Source: Pseudomonas sp. CFII64 (GTDB taxonomy: Bacteria; Pseudomonadota; Gammaproteobacteria; Pseudomonadales; Pseudomonadaceae). From it: DNA of 64,000 nucleotides. How positions within the stretch are numbered: position 1 is the first letter of the stretch; each line of letters begins with the position of its first letter. Both the position numbers and the translations under genes were made by a program. The notes beneath the pieces were generated by a model. The model was not told the DNA's origin. It made no database searches and saw nothing but the letters and a program-made list of their open reading frames with translations. Positions 1 through 7,946 of the stretch are shown here, in pieces. The DNA lies in contig NZ_ATLO01000042.1 of NCBI RefSeq assembly GCF_000416235.1, positions 372,001-436,000 on the forward strand, given 5' to 3'.

Positions 1-68
1 ACCATTTTCATGATCTGACTGTTGATGGCTTCGGGTGGCGGCGTTTCATAGCGGGTGACGATGGACAT
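1..68 (-). CDS. N-terminal fragment of an unidentified leftward gene
   Basis: Reading leftward from an ATG at 68, an open frame of 22 codons runs off the window edge without a stop and begins MSIVTRYETPPPEAINSQIM. The composition looks protein-like, and the position, divergent from the hydrolase gene at 183 with about 114 bp between them, suits a real start. No clear Shine-Dalgarno sequence is visible and the fragment is too short to name. It may be a chance frame. Confidence 0.35.
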   Translation of the reverse strand, partial: MSIVTRYETPPPEAINSQIMKM

Positions 69-182
69 GCGTGATTTGGGCTCAGGGACGGCTGGATGCG
101 GCCATCATACCCGTCTGACTTTGTTGGCCGTTACCGCAAACATTGCTTTAATGAGGCAACACCCGCCCAAGGAGAGCAGCAG

Positions 183-1070
183 ATGGAACGTCTCACCGCG
201 AAAGATTTTTCCCCCGAACTGCTCGAGCTTTACGATTTCTATGCTCATGGCAAGATCAACCGCCGGGAATTTCTCGACCGCGCCGCAGCGTTCACGCTGG
301 CTGGACTGACCGCAGGCGCCATGCTCAGCGCGCTGAGCCCCAACTACGCGCTGGCGCAACAGATTGAGTTCACCGATCCCGATATCGTCGCCGAATACAT
401 TTCCTATCCGTCACCCAAGGGTCATGGCCAGGTTCGCGCCTACCTGGTACGCCCGGCCAAAGCCAGCGGCAAAGTGCCGGGCGTGGTCGTCGTGCATGAG
501 AATCGCGGGCTCAACCCCTACATCGAAGATGTCGCACGGCGTGTAGCGAAAGCCGGGTTCATCGCTTTGGCGCCGGATGGCCTGAGCTCGGTCGGCGGTT
601 ATCCTGGCAACGACGACAAGGGCCGCGAACTGCAGGAAAAGGTCGACCCGGAAAAACTCATGAATGATTTCTTCGCCGCCATCGAATGGCTGATGGCCAA
701 CGAATCAACCACAGGGAAAGTTGGCATCACCGGTTTCTGTTATGGCGGCGGTGTCGCCAATGCCGCTGCGGTGGCCTACCCGGAACTGGCGGCGGCAGTG
801 CCCTTCTACGGACGTCAGGCCAAAGCCGAAGACGTGGTCAGGATCAAAGCCCCGTTGCTGCTGCACTACGGTGAACTGGATACCCGCATCAACGAAGGGT
901 GGCCAGCCTACGAAAAGGCATTGAAGGCCGCTGGCAAAACCTATGAAGCCCATATTTACCCAGGCGCCAATCATGGATTCCACAATGATTCCACGCCTCG
1001 CTACGATGATGCCGCCGCGAACCTGGCATGGGACAGAACCCTGGCCTGGTTCAACAAGTATCTGGCTTAG
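183..1070 (+). CDS. Tat-exported dienelactone hydrolase family protein
   Basis: A 295-residue alpha/beta hydrolase of the dienelactone hydrolase (YghX-like) family. The ATG at 183 is preceded by AAGGAG, so it is preferred over an in-frame start at 96. The N-terminus has a twin-arginine motif (NRREFL, about residue 22) followed by a hydrophobic stretch ending near ALA, so export of the folded protein by Tat is likely. The nucleophile elbow GFCYGGG carries a catalytic Cys, as in dienelactone hydrolases. Candidate Asp (GELDTR) and His (ANHGF) complete a Cys-Asp-His triad. Family members hydrolyse lactones or esters; the real substrate is unknown. It stands alone, with a REP-like dyad downstream. 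Confidence 0.88.
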   Translation: MERLTAKDFSPELLELYDFYAHGKINRREFLDRAAAFTLAGLTAGAMLSALSPNYALAQQIEFTDPDIVAEYISYPSPKGHGQVRAYLVRPAKASGKVPGVVVVHENRGLNPYIEDVARRVAKAGFIALAPDGLSSVGGYPGNDDKGRELQEKVDPEKLMNDFFAAIEWLMANESTTGKVGITGFCYGGGVANAAAVAYPELAAAVPFYGRQAKAEDVVRIKAPLLLHYGELDTRINEGWPAYEKALKAAGKTYEAHIYPGANHGFHNDSTPRYDDAAANLAWDRTLAWFNKYLA

Positions 1071-1084
1071 AGCAAGCCTGCGTT

Positions 1085-1151
1085 GGAGCGAACGTATTCG
1101 CGAGGCATTTGTTCTGATGACACGAAACCGACGCCTCGCGGGGAACGATTT
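1085..1151. repeat. REP-type palindromic element
   Basis: GGAGCGAACGTATTCGCGAG begins at 1085, and a degraded inverted copy with GCCTCGCGGGGAACGATTT lies at about 1134-1151. The same core recurs at 34811, 43794, 44227 (reverse), 57139 and 57187. It sits just after the hydrolase stop codon, a usual place for Pseudomonas REPs. Confidence 0.65.
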
Positions 1152-1228
1152 GCCTGCAGTGAAATCCCTTTGTGCCTGATGCGAGAAAATTGCGCATGAT
1201 AGGCGCACTCAGCTCAAGGGAGAGGTTC

Positions 1229-2080
1229 ATGGGATTCATTTCATCTGCGCTGCGTCTGCCAGCGTTGTTGCTCGGGCTGTTGCTCGCCACCTCCGCCGTG
1301 GCGAGCGAGGAAACGCAATTGGTCGACTCGATCAATGCCTACCGCAGCCAGGGGCAGCGTTGCGCGGATCAGGTTTCCCTGGAGTTGCCGCCACTGGTCA
1401 GCGATCCGCGTCTGGTGCTGTCCGGCAACAGTGTGGGTGACCTGCAAAAGGCGCTGGCGCGGGCGACGTATCCGATGGTCAATGTGCAGGCGATCAGCCT
1501 TTCCGGCCCCCGCGATGCCAAGGCGGCCATGGGTGTGGTGCTGGAAAGCTTCTGCCAGGTGGTGCTGGACCCGCAGTTTGTCGATATCGGCGTCAGCCGC
1601 GAGGGCCGCGACTGGCGCATTGTCCTGGCACGGCCGCTGCTGGCGGCGCGCCTGGGTGACTGGCAGGCGGAGGGCCAGAAGTTGCTGGAAATGATCAACC
1701 GCGCGCGCTCCCAGCCGCGTCAGTGTGGCGGCCAGGAGTTCGCCGCAGCCTCCCCGCTGAGCTGGAACGCAACCCTGGGCAGCGCGGCCCAGAGCCACAG
1801 CCGAATCATGGCCAATAACAACTTCTTCGATCACATCGACCGTGATGGTCGTACCCCGGGCGACAGGGCCGAACTGGCCGGCTACGTCGGGCAACAGATC
1901 GGCGAGAATATCGCCGCCGGCCAGGATTCAGTGCGCAAGGTGCTGGATGGCTGGCTGGCAAGCCCTGGTCATTGCGCCAACCTGATGAACCCACAATACC
2001 GCGACCTGGGCGCTGCCTATGCAACCGACCCGAAAAGCGATGCCGGGATTTACTGGACGGCGATGTTTGGGAGTCAGTAA
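1229..2080 (+). CDS. Exported CAP/SCP (YkwD-like) domain protein
   Basis: A 283-residue protein. The start at 1229 is chosen because AAGGGAGAGG lies just upstream and a clean signal peptide follows (hydrophobic LLLGLLLATSAVA, cleavage after about residue 26); an earlier ATG at 1172 has no such support. The C-terminal half (about residues 140-280) is a CAP domain with the family hallmarks SHSRIMANNNFFDH, IGENIAAG and GWLASPGHCANLMNP. The conserved His and Glu positions are present. The N-terminal half is a less conserved extension. Bacterial YkwD-like proteins are secreted and mostly of unknown function. It appears monocistronic. Confidence 0.88.
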   Translation: MGFISSALRLPALLLGLLLATSAVASEETQLVDSINAYRSQGQRCADQVSLELPPLVSDPRLVLSGNSVGDLQKALARATYPMVNVQAISLSGPRDAKAAMGVVLESFCQVVLDPQFVDIGVSREGRDWRIVLARPLLAARLGDWQAEGQKLLEMINRARSQPRQCGGQEFAAASPLSWNATLGSAAQSHSRIMANNNFFDHIDRDGRTPGDRAELAGYVGQQIGENIAAGQDSVRKVLDGWLASPGHCANLMNPQYRDLGAAYATDPKSDAGIYWTAMFGSQ

Positions 2081-2120
2081 AGCGGTTGACAGCAACCAAC
2101 TCGCGTCGGAGGAGCAGCAC

Positions 2121-2228
2121 TTGTGGGAGAGGACTTGTCCTCGATGCCTGTCATGTCTTCATTGAATGCGGCTCAGCGGATACGGGTCGCCTGGACTGAT
2201 TTTTTCGAGGACAAGTCCTCTCCCACAA
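2121..2228. repeat. REPIN-like inverted pair of REP sequences
   Basis: TTGTGGGAGAGGACTTGTCC at 2121 (continuing TCGA to 2144) is repeated in inverted orientation at 2205-2228, with about 60 bp between. Each arm is itself imperfectly palindromic. The same pair recurs at 14390-14494. It fills part of the gap between the CAP gene and paoA. The rest of that gap (2229-2482) is AT-richer and probably holds the pao promoter, but I could not assign -35 and -10 boxes. Confidence 0.8.
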
Positions 2229-2482
2229 AGGCCCTTCTCCCTCCTTCTTTGTATATCGAAATGTTACGCACCACCGTATCAGTCCCCCCCGCGCTTGCCC
2301 CCCGTTTCGCTTAAAACCGGCACTTTCAAGGATTCATGACTTCGGCTCATGACTCTATGTCGTCACGCCTCTAAAACTTATCGAAAAATCTTCAAGTCAT
2401 AGCCTGATGCACTCCATTGCCAAGCCGGAGACCGTTCAACGGCGCGCAGACGCCGCTAAATCATTCCACAGGAATTGACCTT

Positions 2483-3124
2483 ATGGACAACCGTGACCTG
2501 ATGCCGATTACCCGGCGTAAATTCCTTATCGTCGGTGCCGTGACCGCAACGGCGGTCGCCCTTCCCCCATTTATTTCCGCCCAAGCCTCTGCGGCCAATC
2601 AGGCACGCCCGGTCAGCAACACCATAACGATGACCGTCAACGGCACCGCGCGGGACCTGAACCTCGACACGCGCACCACCCTGCTCGACGCGCTGCGTGA
2701 GCATTTGCACCTGTCGGGCACCAAGAAAGGTTGTGACCACGGCCAGTGCGGCGCCTGCACGGTGATCGCCAATGGCAGGCGGATCAATTCGTGCCTGACC
2801 CTGGCCGTCATGCATCAGGGCTCGAAAATCACCACTATCGAAGGCCTTGGTACCCCGGACCAGCTGCATCCCATGCAGGCCGCGTTCATCAAGCACGATG
2901 GCTACCAATGCGGGTACTGCACGCCGGGGCAGATCTGTTCGGCGGTAGCGGTGCTGGACGAAATCCGTGCCGGGGTTCCCAGCCACGTCAGCGCCAACCT
3001 GACCGAGCAGCCGCAACTCATCGTCCGCGAGATTCAGGAAAGAATGAGCGGCAACATTTGTCGCTGCGGTGCGTACTCCAACATTATCGAAGCGATCAGC
3101 GAAGTCGCAGAGGTGACAGCATGA
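2483..3124 (+). CDS. paoA: Aldehyde oxidoreductase PaoA-type [2Fe-2S] subunit
   Basis: A 213-residue iron-sulfur subunit of a xanthine-oxidase-family molybdoenzyme. The start at 2483 gives a Tat leader (TRRKFL at residues 10-15, then a hydrophobic stretch to about residue 35). The plant-type cluster is formed by C84, C89, C92 and C104 (GCDHGQCGACT) and the second cluster by C143, C146, C193 and C195 (CGYC and CRC). Size, Tat leader and gene order match E. coli PaoA (YagT), which passes electrons from the molybdenum site towards FAD in a periplasmic heterotrimer oxidising aromatic aldehydes. The last codons overlap the paoB start by 4 bp. Confidence 0.92.
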   Translation: MDNRDLMPITRRKFLIVGAVTATAVALPPFISAQASAANQARPVSNTITMTVNGTARDLNLDTRTTLLDALREHLHLSGTKKGCDHGQCGACTVIANGRRINSCLTLAVMHQGSKITTIEGLGTPDQLHPMQAAFIKHDGYQCGYCTPGQICSAVAVLDEIRAGVPSHVSANLTEQPQLIVREIQERMSGNICRCGAYSNIIEAISEVAEVTA

Positions 3125-4089
3125 GGCCCTTCGAATACACCCGCGCCACCTCCCCCGCCGACGCGGCTGCCTTGGCGGCCAAGGTCGAAGGGGCAAAGTT
3201 CATCGCTGGCGGCACCAACCTGCTGGACCTGATGAAGCTCGAAATCGAAACGCCGACCCATCTGATCGACGTCAACGACCTCGCCCTGGATCGTATTGAA
3301 GCCACGTCCGAAGGCGGCCTGAAGATCGGCGCCCTGGTACGCAATACCGATCTCGCCGCCGACCCACGGGTTCGCAAGGACTATGCGGTGCTGTCACGCG
3401 CCCTGCTCGCCGGTGCATCGGGTCAGCTGCGCAATGTCGCGACGACGGCGGGCAATCTGCTGCAACGCACTCGTTGCCCGTATTTCTACGACACCCATCA
3501 AGGCTGCAACAAGCGCAATCCCGGCAGCGGCTGTTCGGCGCTTGGCGGCGTCAGTCGGCAAATGGGCATCATTGGCGTCAGCAGTGCCTGCATTGCCACG
3601 CATCCCAGCGACATGGCCGTGGCCATGCGCCTGCTTGATGCGCAGGTCGAAACGGTCAAGGCCGACGGCACGACGCGCATGATTCCCATCGCCGACTTCC
3701 ATCGCCTGCCGGGCAATACGCCCAATGTCGAAACGGCCCTGGCCGCGAACGAACTGATCACCTCGGTGATCCTGCCAGCGCCGATTGGCGGCATGCAGGT
3801 TTATCAAAAGGTCCGGGATCGTGCGTCGTACGCGTTCGCACTGATCTCGGTGGCGGCGGTGCTGGAAAAAGATGGTACCGGGCGTATCGCCGTAGGTGGC
3901 GTAGCGCACAAGCCGTGGCGAGTCGAAGCCGCCGAATCGGCACTGCCCGATGGTGCCAAGGTGTTCAGCGACAAGCTCCTGGCTGGCGCAACGCCCACCC
4001 ACGAAAACCAATTCAAGCTGATTCTGGTGCAGCGTACGCTGGCCTCGGTGATTGAACACTCGCGTATGGCAGAAGGGAGGACCGTCTGA
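3121..4089 (+). CDS. paoB: Aldehyde oxidoreductase PaoB-type FAD subunit
   Basis: A 322-residue FAD-binding subunit starting at 3121, inside the paoA stop (ATGA overlap). Residues 25-35 (AKFIAGGTNLLDLMK) and 108-113 (TTAGNL) are the FAD-binding signatures of the family. Like E. coli PaoB, and unlike most xanthine-oxidase FAD subunits, it has an inserted cysteine loop: C119, C129, C138 and C157, likely to hold an extra [4Fe-4S] cluster. This insertion is the strongest reason to call the system Pao rather than a generic isoquinoline or CO dehydrogenase. The stop overlaps the paoC start by one base. Confidence 0.92.
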   Translation: MRPFEYTRATSPADAAALAAKVEGAKFIAGGTNLLDLMKLEIETPTHLIDVNDLALDRIEATSEGGLKIGALVRNTDLAADPRVRKDYAVLSRALLAGASGQLRNVATTAGNLLQRTRCPYFYDTHQGCNKRNPGSGCSALGGVSRQMGIIGVSSACIATHPSDMAVAMRLLDAQVETVKADGTTRMIPIADFHRLPGNTPNVETALAANELITSVILPAPIGGMQVYQKVRDRASYAFALISVAAVLEKDGTGRIAVGGVAHKPWRVEAAESALPDGAKVFSDKLLAGATPTHENQFKLILVQRTLASVIEHSRMAEGRTV

Positions 4090-6287
4090 TGAAGTTCGAC
4101 ACCCCAGCGACGACCAACCCCATCGACCAACTCAAGGTCATCGGCAAACCCACGCCGCGTATCGACGGCCCGCTCAAGACCTGCGGTCGGGCGCCGTATG
4201 CGTATGAGCAACACGACGCTGTACCCAATCAGGCTTATGGCTACGTGGTGACGTCGGCCATCGCCAAGGGGCGCATTGCCTCCATCGATCTGGAGGACGC
4301 GAACGCTGCATCCGGCGTGCTCGGAATTGTCACAGCGGGCAATTCGGGCAAGCTCGGCAAAGGCAAATACAACACCGCCCACCTGCTCGCCGGACCGGAT
4401 GTCCAGCATTACCATCAGGCCGTCGCGCTGGTGGTGGCGGAAACCTTCGAACAGGCGCGTTGCGCCGCGCAACTCGTGCGCGTGGAATACGTCCGCGCCA
4501 ATGGCCAATACGATCTGTCTGCCGCGAGCGGCTCGGCAGTGGAGCCCAAGGACGATATGCCGGACACCCGTCGCGGCAATTTCGAAACGGCGTTCAGCGC
4601 CGCCGCAGTCCAACTCGACGCGACCTACACCACGCCCGATCAATCCCACGCCATGATGGAGCCCCATGCGACGCTGGCGGCCTGGGAAGGCGAAAAACTC
4701 ACGCTGTGGACCTCCAACCAGATGATCGCCTGGAGCGTCGGCGATGTGGCGACCACCCTGGCAATGCCCAAGGAAAACGTGCGGCTGATCTCGCCATATA
4801 TCGGCGGCGGCTTCGGCGGCAAACTGTTTGTCCGGTCCGATGCGATATTGGCGGCACTTGGCGCGAAACTCACCGGCAGACCGGTGAAGGTGGCCCTGGC
4901 CCGTCCGCAGATGATGAACAACACTACGCATCGGCCAGCGACCATTCAGCGCATCCGCATCGGCACGGACAAGGACGGCAAGATCAGTGCCATCGCCCAC
5001 GAAGGCTGGTCGGGCGATCTGGCCGGCGGCGGTGTTGAAAAGGCCGCCCAGCCTACGCAGTTTCTGTACGCCGGGGACAACCGCCTGACCGCCATGCGCC
5101 TGGCCACTCTGGATTTGCCCGAGGGCAATGCCATGCGCGCGCCCGGTGAAACACCCGGCTTGATGACTCTGGAAATCGCCATGGATGAAATGGCGGAAAA
5201 GGTCGGCATTGACCCCATCGAATTCCGGGTGATCAACGACACCCAGGTCGATCCAAACCACCCGGAACGGGCCTTTTCCCAGCGCAATCTCATCCAGTGC
5301 CTGCGCACCGGCGCAGAGCGTTTCGGCTGGAACCAACGCCACTCCGAGCCAGGCACGCAGCGCGAAGGTCGCTGGCTGATCGGCATGGGCGTAGCGGCGG
5401 CTTATCGCAACAACATCCTGATGAAATCCGGGGCACGCGTGCGACTGGATCGCGATGGCACGGTCATCGTTGAAACCGACATGACCGATATCGGCACCGG
5501 CAGCTACACGATCATCGCCCAGACCGCAGCGGAAATGATGGGCGTCACGCTGGATGATGTGGTAGTCCGCCTGGGGGATTCCAGCTATCCGGTTTCGGCC
5601 GGTTCCGGCGGCCAGTTTGGCGCCAACTGCTCCACGGCGGGGGTGTATGCCGCCTGCGTGAAATTGCGCGAGGCGGTGACCCAACGTTTGGGTTTTAACG
5701 CCGAAGATGCAGTGTTCGTCGGCGGTCAGGTGCAATCAGCTGGACGCAGTGCGCCATTGCGGCAGGCGGCACAGGCCGGTGAACTGGTCGCCGAGGACTC
5801 CATCGAGTTTGCGGAACTGGCCAAGAAATATCAGCAGGCGACATTTGGAGCGCATTTCGTTGAAGTCGCTGTCGATGCCGCTACCGGGGAAACCCGCGTG
5901 CGACGCATGCTCGCAGTCTGCGCCGCCGGGCGGATTCTCAACCCGACTTCAGCACGCAGCCAGGTTATCGGCGCCATGACCATGGGCGTCGGTGCCGCGC
6001 TGATGGAAGAACTCGCCGTGGACAAGCGGCTGGGGTTTTTCGTCAACCATGACCTGGCGGGTTACGAAGTGCCGGTGCATGCCGACATTCCTCATCAAGA
6101 GGTGATTTTCCTCGAAGAGACCGACCCGATATCCTCGCCCATGAAAGCCAAAGGGGTTGGCGAGCTGGGCCTGTGCGGGGTGAGCGCGGCGATTGCCAAC
6201 GCGATCTACAACGCTACCGGCGCCAGAGTGCGTGAATACCCCATCACCCTGGACAAAGTGTTGCGTTCGTTGCCGGAAATGATCTAA
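4089..6287 (+). CDS. paoC: Aldehyde oxidoreductase PaoC-type molybdenum-binding subunit
   Basis: A 732-residue molybdopterin-binding catalytic subunit, the same length as E. coli PaoC. By direct count the residue at 692 is Glu (KGVGELGLCG) and at 440 is Arg (AAAYR). These are the positions of the catalytic Glu and substrate-site Arg described for E. coli PaoC, so the enzyme should be active. GGGFGGK (239-245) is the usual cofactor loop. The expected reaction is oxidation of aldehydes to acids in the periplasm, a detoxification role. No paoD/XdhC-type chaperone, needed to sulfurate the cofactor, is encoded nearby, so it must be supplied from elsewhere. Confidence 0.93.
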   Translation: MKFDTPATTNPIDQLKVIGKPTPRIDGPLKTCGRAPYAYEQHDAVPNQAYGYVVTSAIAKGRIASIDLEDANAASGVLGIVTAGNSGKLGKGKYNTAHLLAGPDVQHYHQAVALVVAETFEQARCAAQLVRVEYVRANGQYDLSAASGSAVEPKDDMPDTRRGNFETAFSAAAVQLDATYTTPDQSHAMMEPHATLAAWEGEKLTLWTSNQMIAWSVGDVATTLAMPKENVRLISPYIGGGFGGKLFVRSDAILAALGAKLTGRPVKVALARPQMMNNTTHRPATIQRIRIGTDKDGKISAIAHEGWSGDLAGGGVEKAAQPTQFLYAGDNRLTAMRLATLDLPEGNAMRAPGETPGLMTLEIAMDEMAEKVGIDPIEFRVINDTQVDPNHPERAFSQRNLIQCLRTGAERFGWNQRHSEPGTQREGRWLIGMGVAAAYRNNILMKSGARVRLDRDGTVIVETDMTDIGTGSYTIIAQTAAEMMGVTLDDVVVRLGDSSYPVSAGSGGQFGANCSTAGVYAACVKLREAVTQRLGFNAEDAVFVGGQVQSAGRSAPLRQAAQAGELVAEDSIEFAELAKKYQQATFGAHFVEVAVDAATGETRVRRMLAVCAAGRILNPTSARSQVIGAMTMGVGAALMEELAVDKRLGFFVNHDLAGYEVPVHADIPHQEVIFLEETDPISSPMKAKGVGELGLCGVSAAIANAIYNATGARVREYPITLDKVLRSLPEMI

Positions 6288-6296
6288 GCGCAGACT

Positions 6297-6327
6297 CCGT
6301 TGGAGCGCCGCCCGCTCGCTCCAACGG
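6297..6327. repeat. Inverted repeat between convergent genes
   Basis: CCGTTGGAGCG (6297-6307) and CGCTCCAACGG (6317-6327) form an 11-bp perfect stem with a 9-base loop in the 56-bp gap between the paoC stop and the stop of the leftward lipoprotein gene. There is no T-run on either side, so it is either a factor-aided bidirectional terminator or a REP relative. Confidence 0.55.
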
Positions 6328-6343
6328 CCTGACGGTCCAAATA

Positions 6344-7018
6344 CTACTTCGCCTTCAACTTCAAATACGACTGATGCAGATCCGACGCCCAACCGTCGAG
6401 CACCGCTTTCACGTCGTCGGGCTTCATGACCTGTGCCGAACTCTCCAGTGGGCTACCGGAGCCTTTGCGCACCACTTGGGCGATGACCTTATTGGTATCG
6501 GCATCGAGGAACGCCGCTTCGGTGGCGATGGTGGTTTCCTGGTCACGAATCCCCGATGCGGTGCTGACCGCTGCCGCCACCAACGCGATGGGGATCACTT
6601 CGTAGGGTTTCAGGCCCTCAGTCTTGCTGGTGACCGCGGTAATTGCCGGCCTGACGATAATCGTGCCGGGGCCGGGCGACGCTGCAATGGGTAACGACTT
6701 GCCCAGTTCCCGCTTCAACGCCTGGTCGTAATAGCGAGTGATGCCTTGCAGCGTGCTTTGCGGAATTTTGTCGGTGGCTTGAGGCTTGGGATAAAACTGG
6801 CTCGGTTCGACATAGACATTGGTGAATTTCGCGAGATTGAGTTGCGGATCAACCCAACGCATCACGTCGGCTCCCGAGGGGGATTTCTCCTGTTTGAGCT
6901 GGCTGTAATCCTTGAGAAATCCGGAATACTCATCCGGCTGGGTCACTGAACTGGCACATCCTGCAACCGTTATGGCCACCAACCATAACGAACTCAATTT
7001 AACGGCAAATGTGGGCAT
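6344..7018 (-). CDS. DUF3313 family lipoprotein
   Basis: A 224-residue protein. The start at 7018 has GGAGTGAAG just upstream and produces a lipoprotein signal ending VAGCAS (lipobox, Cys near residue 21). The mature part matches the DUF3313 family as I remember it (YSGFLKDYSQL near the N-terminus, then conserved VDP and VYVEPSQF segments). Function is unknown; members are predicted outer-membrane or periplasmic lipoproteins. It is convergent with paoC and appears monocistronic. Confidence 0.78.
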   Translation of the reverse strand: MPTFAVKLSSLWLVAITVAGCASSVTQPDEYSGFLKDYSQLKQEKSPSGADVMRWVDPQLNLAKFTNVYVEPSQFYPKPQATDKIPQSTLQGITRYYDQALKRELGKSLPIAASPGPGTIIVRPAITAVTSKTEGLKPYEVIPIALVAAAVSTASGIRDQETTIATEAAFLDADTNKVIAQVVRKGSGSPLESSAQVMKPDDVKAVLDGWASDLHQSYLKLKAK

Positions 7019-7142
7019 GGCTTCACTCCGTGAAGGGTCAGGCGCTTGGGGAATTGGCAAGTCACCGACTAGGTATAGCCGAGAAAACCGACTCGCGACG
7101 CAGTCGCCGCAGTGGGCAGATACACCGCGTTATCGTTCTTCC

Positions 7143-7204
7143 CGGACAAGTCCGGTCCTACTGGGCCGCTACAAAACCGGCAGGAGGGGACTTGTCCTCG
7201 AGAG
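7143..7204. repeat. Two REP elements of different class
   Basis: CGGACAAGTCCGGTCCTA at about 7143-7160 is the reverse form of the GTAGGACCGG class also seen at 39748 and 56246. About 20 bases on, GGAGGGGACTTGTCCTCGA at about 7183-7202 is the class found at 2121 and 14390. They lie in the gap between the starts of the lipoprotein and the membrane-protein gene terminus. Nothing else is recognisable in 7019-7282. Confidence 0.65.
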
Positions 7205-7282
7205 GCAGGCTCGGCTAACCCAAATCTACCTGACCCAACCCGATAGCCTGCGCCGATGCAGTCCGGGTTGAGCGTATTTCAT

Positions 7283-7807
7283 TCAGTGCTGAGCTTTGAC
7301 CGCCTCAATCCATGCCGGATCCAGCCGGGTTTGCTCCGGGCTGATGCTCAAGGCTGTCATGCGTTCCTTGTGTTGCTCGCTGTCCCTGAGCAGTTCGCTG
7401 TGAGCGCCGGTATTGCCGTCCAGCTCATGCATTTGCGCCAGCGCCAGATGGTAAAAACGCAGCAGTTTCATCGCGACCGGATCATTGGCCGCTACGGCAG
7501 GTTTTAGGTGATGCATGACATTGGTGATGCGCATCAGGTTGCGTTTGAGTTGCCAGCCATAAACCGCCGCCGCCATCCACGGCTGCGGCCAGAAGATGGA
7601 ACGCACCAGGGCAATCATCAGCAGCAACGCGACGAGAACGCCACCCAGATTCAGGCTGAAATTATCGCCACCCGGCACACCAAACAGGTACACCGCGAGG
7701 CTGGAAAGCACCACCGCCAGCACCGCGAAGGTCACGGCGATGATCAGCGTGCTGCGGCGGGTCTGGCGGCGGTAGGTTTGTGGGTTCAGCGGTTTGATCT
7801 CGAACAT
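7283..7807 (-). CDS. DUF3087 family membrane protein
   Basis: A protein of about 174 residues with two hydrophobic segments near the N-terminus (about 20-42 and 52-75), then a cytoplasmic helical part rich in Leu and His. Sequence pattern (MFEIKPLNP start, YRRQTRRS, LKRNLMRITN) fits the DUF3087 family of unknown function. The start is uncertain: ATGs at 7807, 7822 and 7876 are in frame and none has a strong ribosome-binding site. I chose 7807 because the family motif begins there. It is alone, downstream of the OprC gene on the same strand. Confidence 0.72.
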   Translation of the reverse strand: MFEIKPLNPQTYRRQTRRSTLIIAVTFAVLAVVLSSLAVYLFGVPGGDNFSLNLGGVLVALLLMIALVRSIFWPQPWMAAAVYGWQLKRNLMRITNVMHHLKPAVAANDPVAMKLLRFYHLALAQMHELDGNTGAHSELLRDSEQHKERMTALSISPEQTRLDPAWIEAVKAQH

Positions 7808-7946
7808 CACACGTGTGGATTCCATGATGGTGGGCAGGAGCGGCAAGCGGAGCATTATCAACGCTAAACGATGCATTACACACCCGATGCCCCGCCTCCC
7901 GCTTGTCGCCGGTCACTGAAGATGCCGAAACATCAATGATTGCTGT

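Noticed and set aside
2121..2228. Possible CRISPR-like repeat pair
   Set aside because: Only two inverted copies with no regular spacers; it is a REP pair, found again at 14390.
3804..5735. A 643-codon open frame on the minus strand across paoB and paoC
   Set aside because: It is fully antisense to two genes with intact family motifs, has no homology pattern of its own and is His/Gly/Arg-rich as expected from reading a GC-rich gene backwards.
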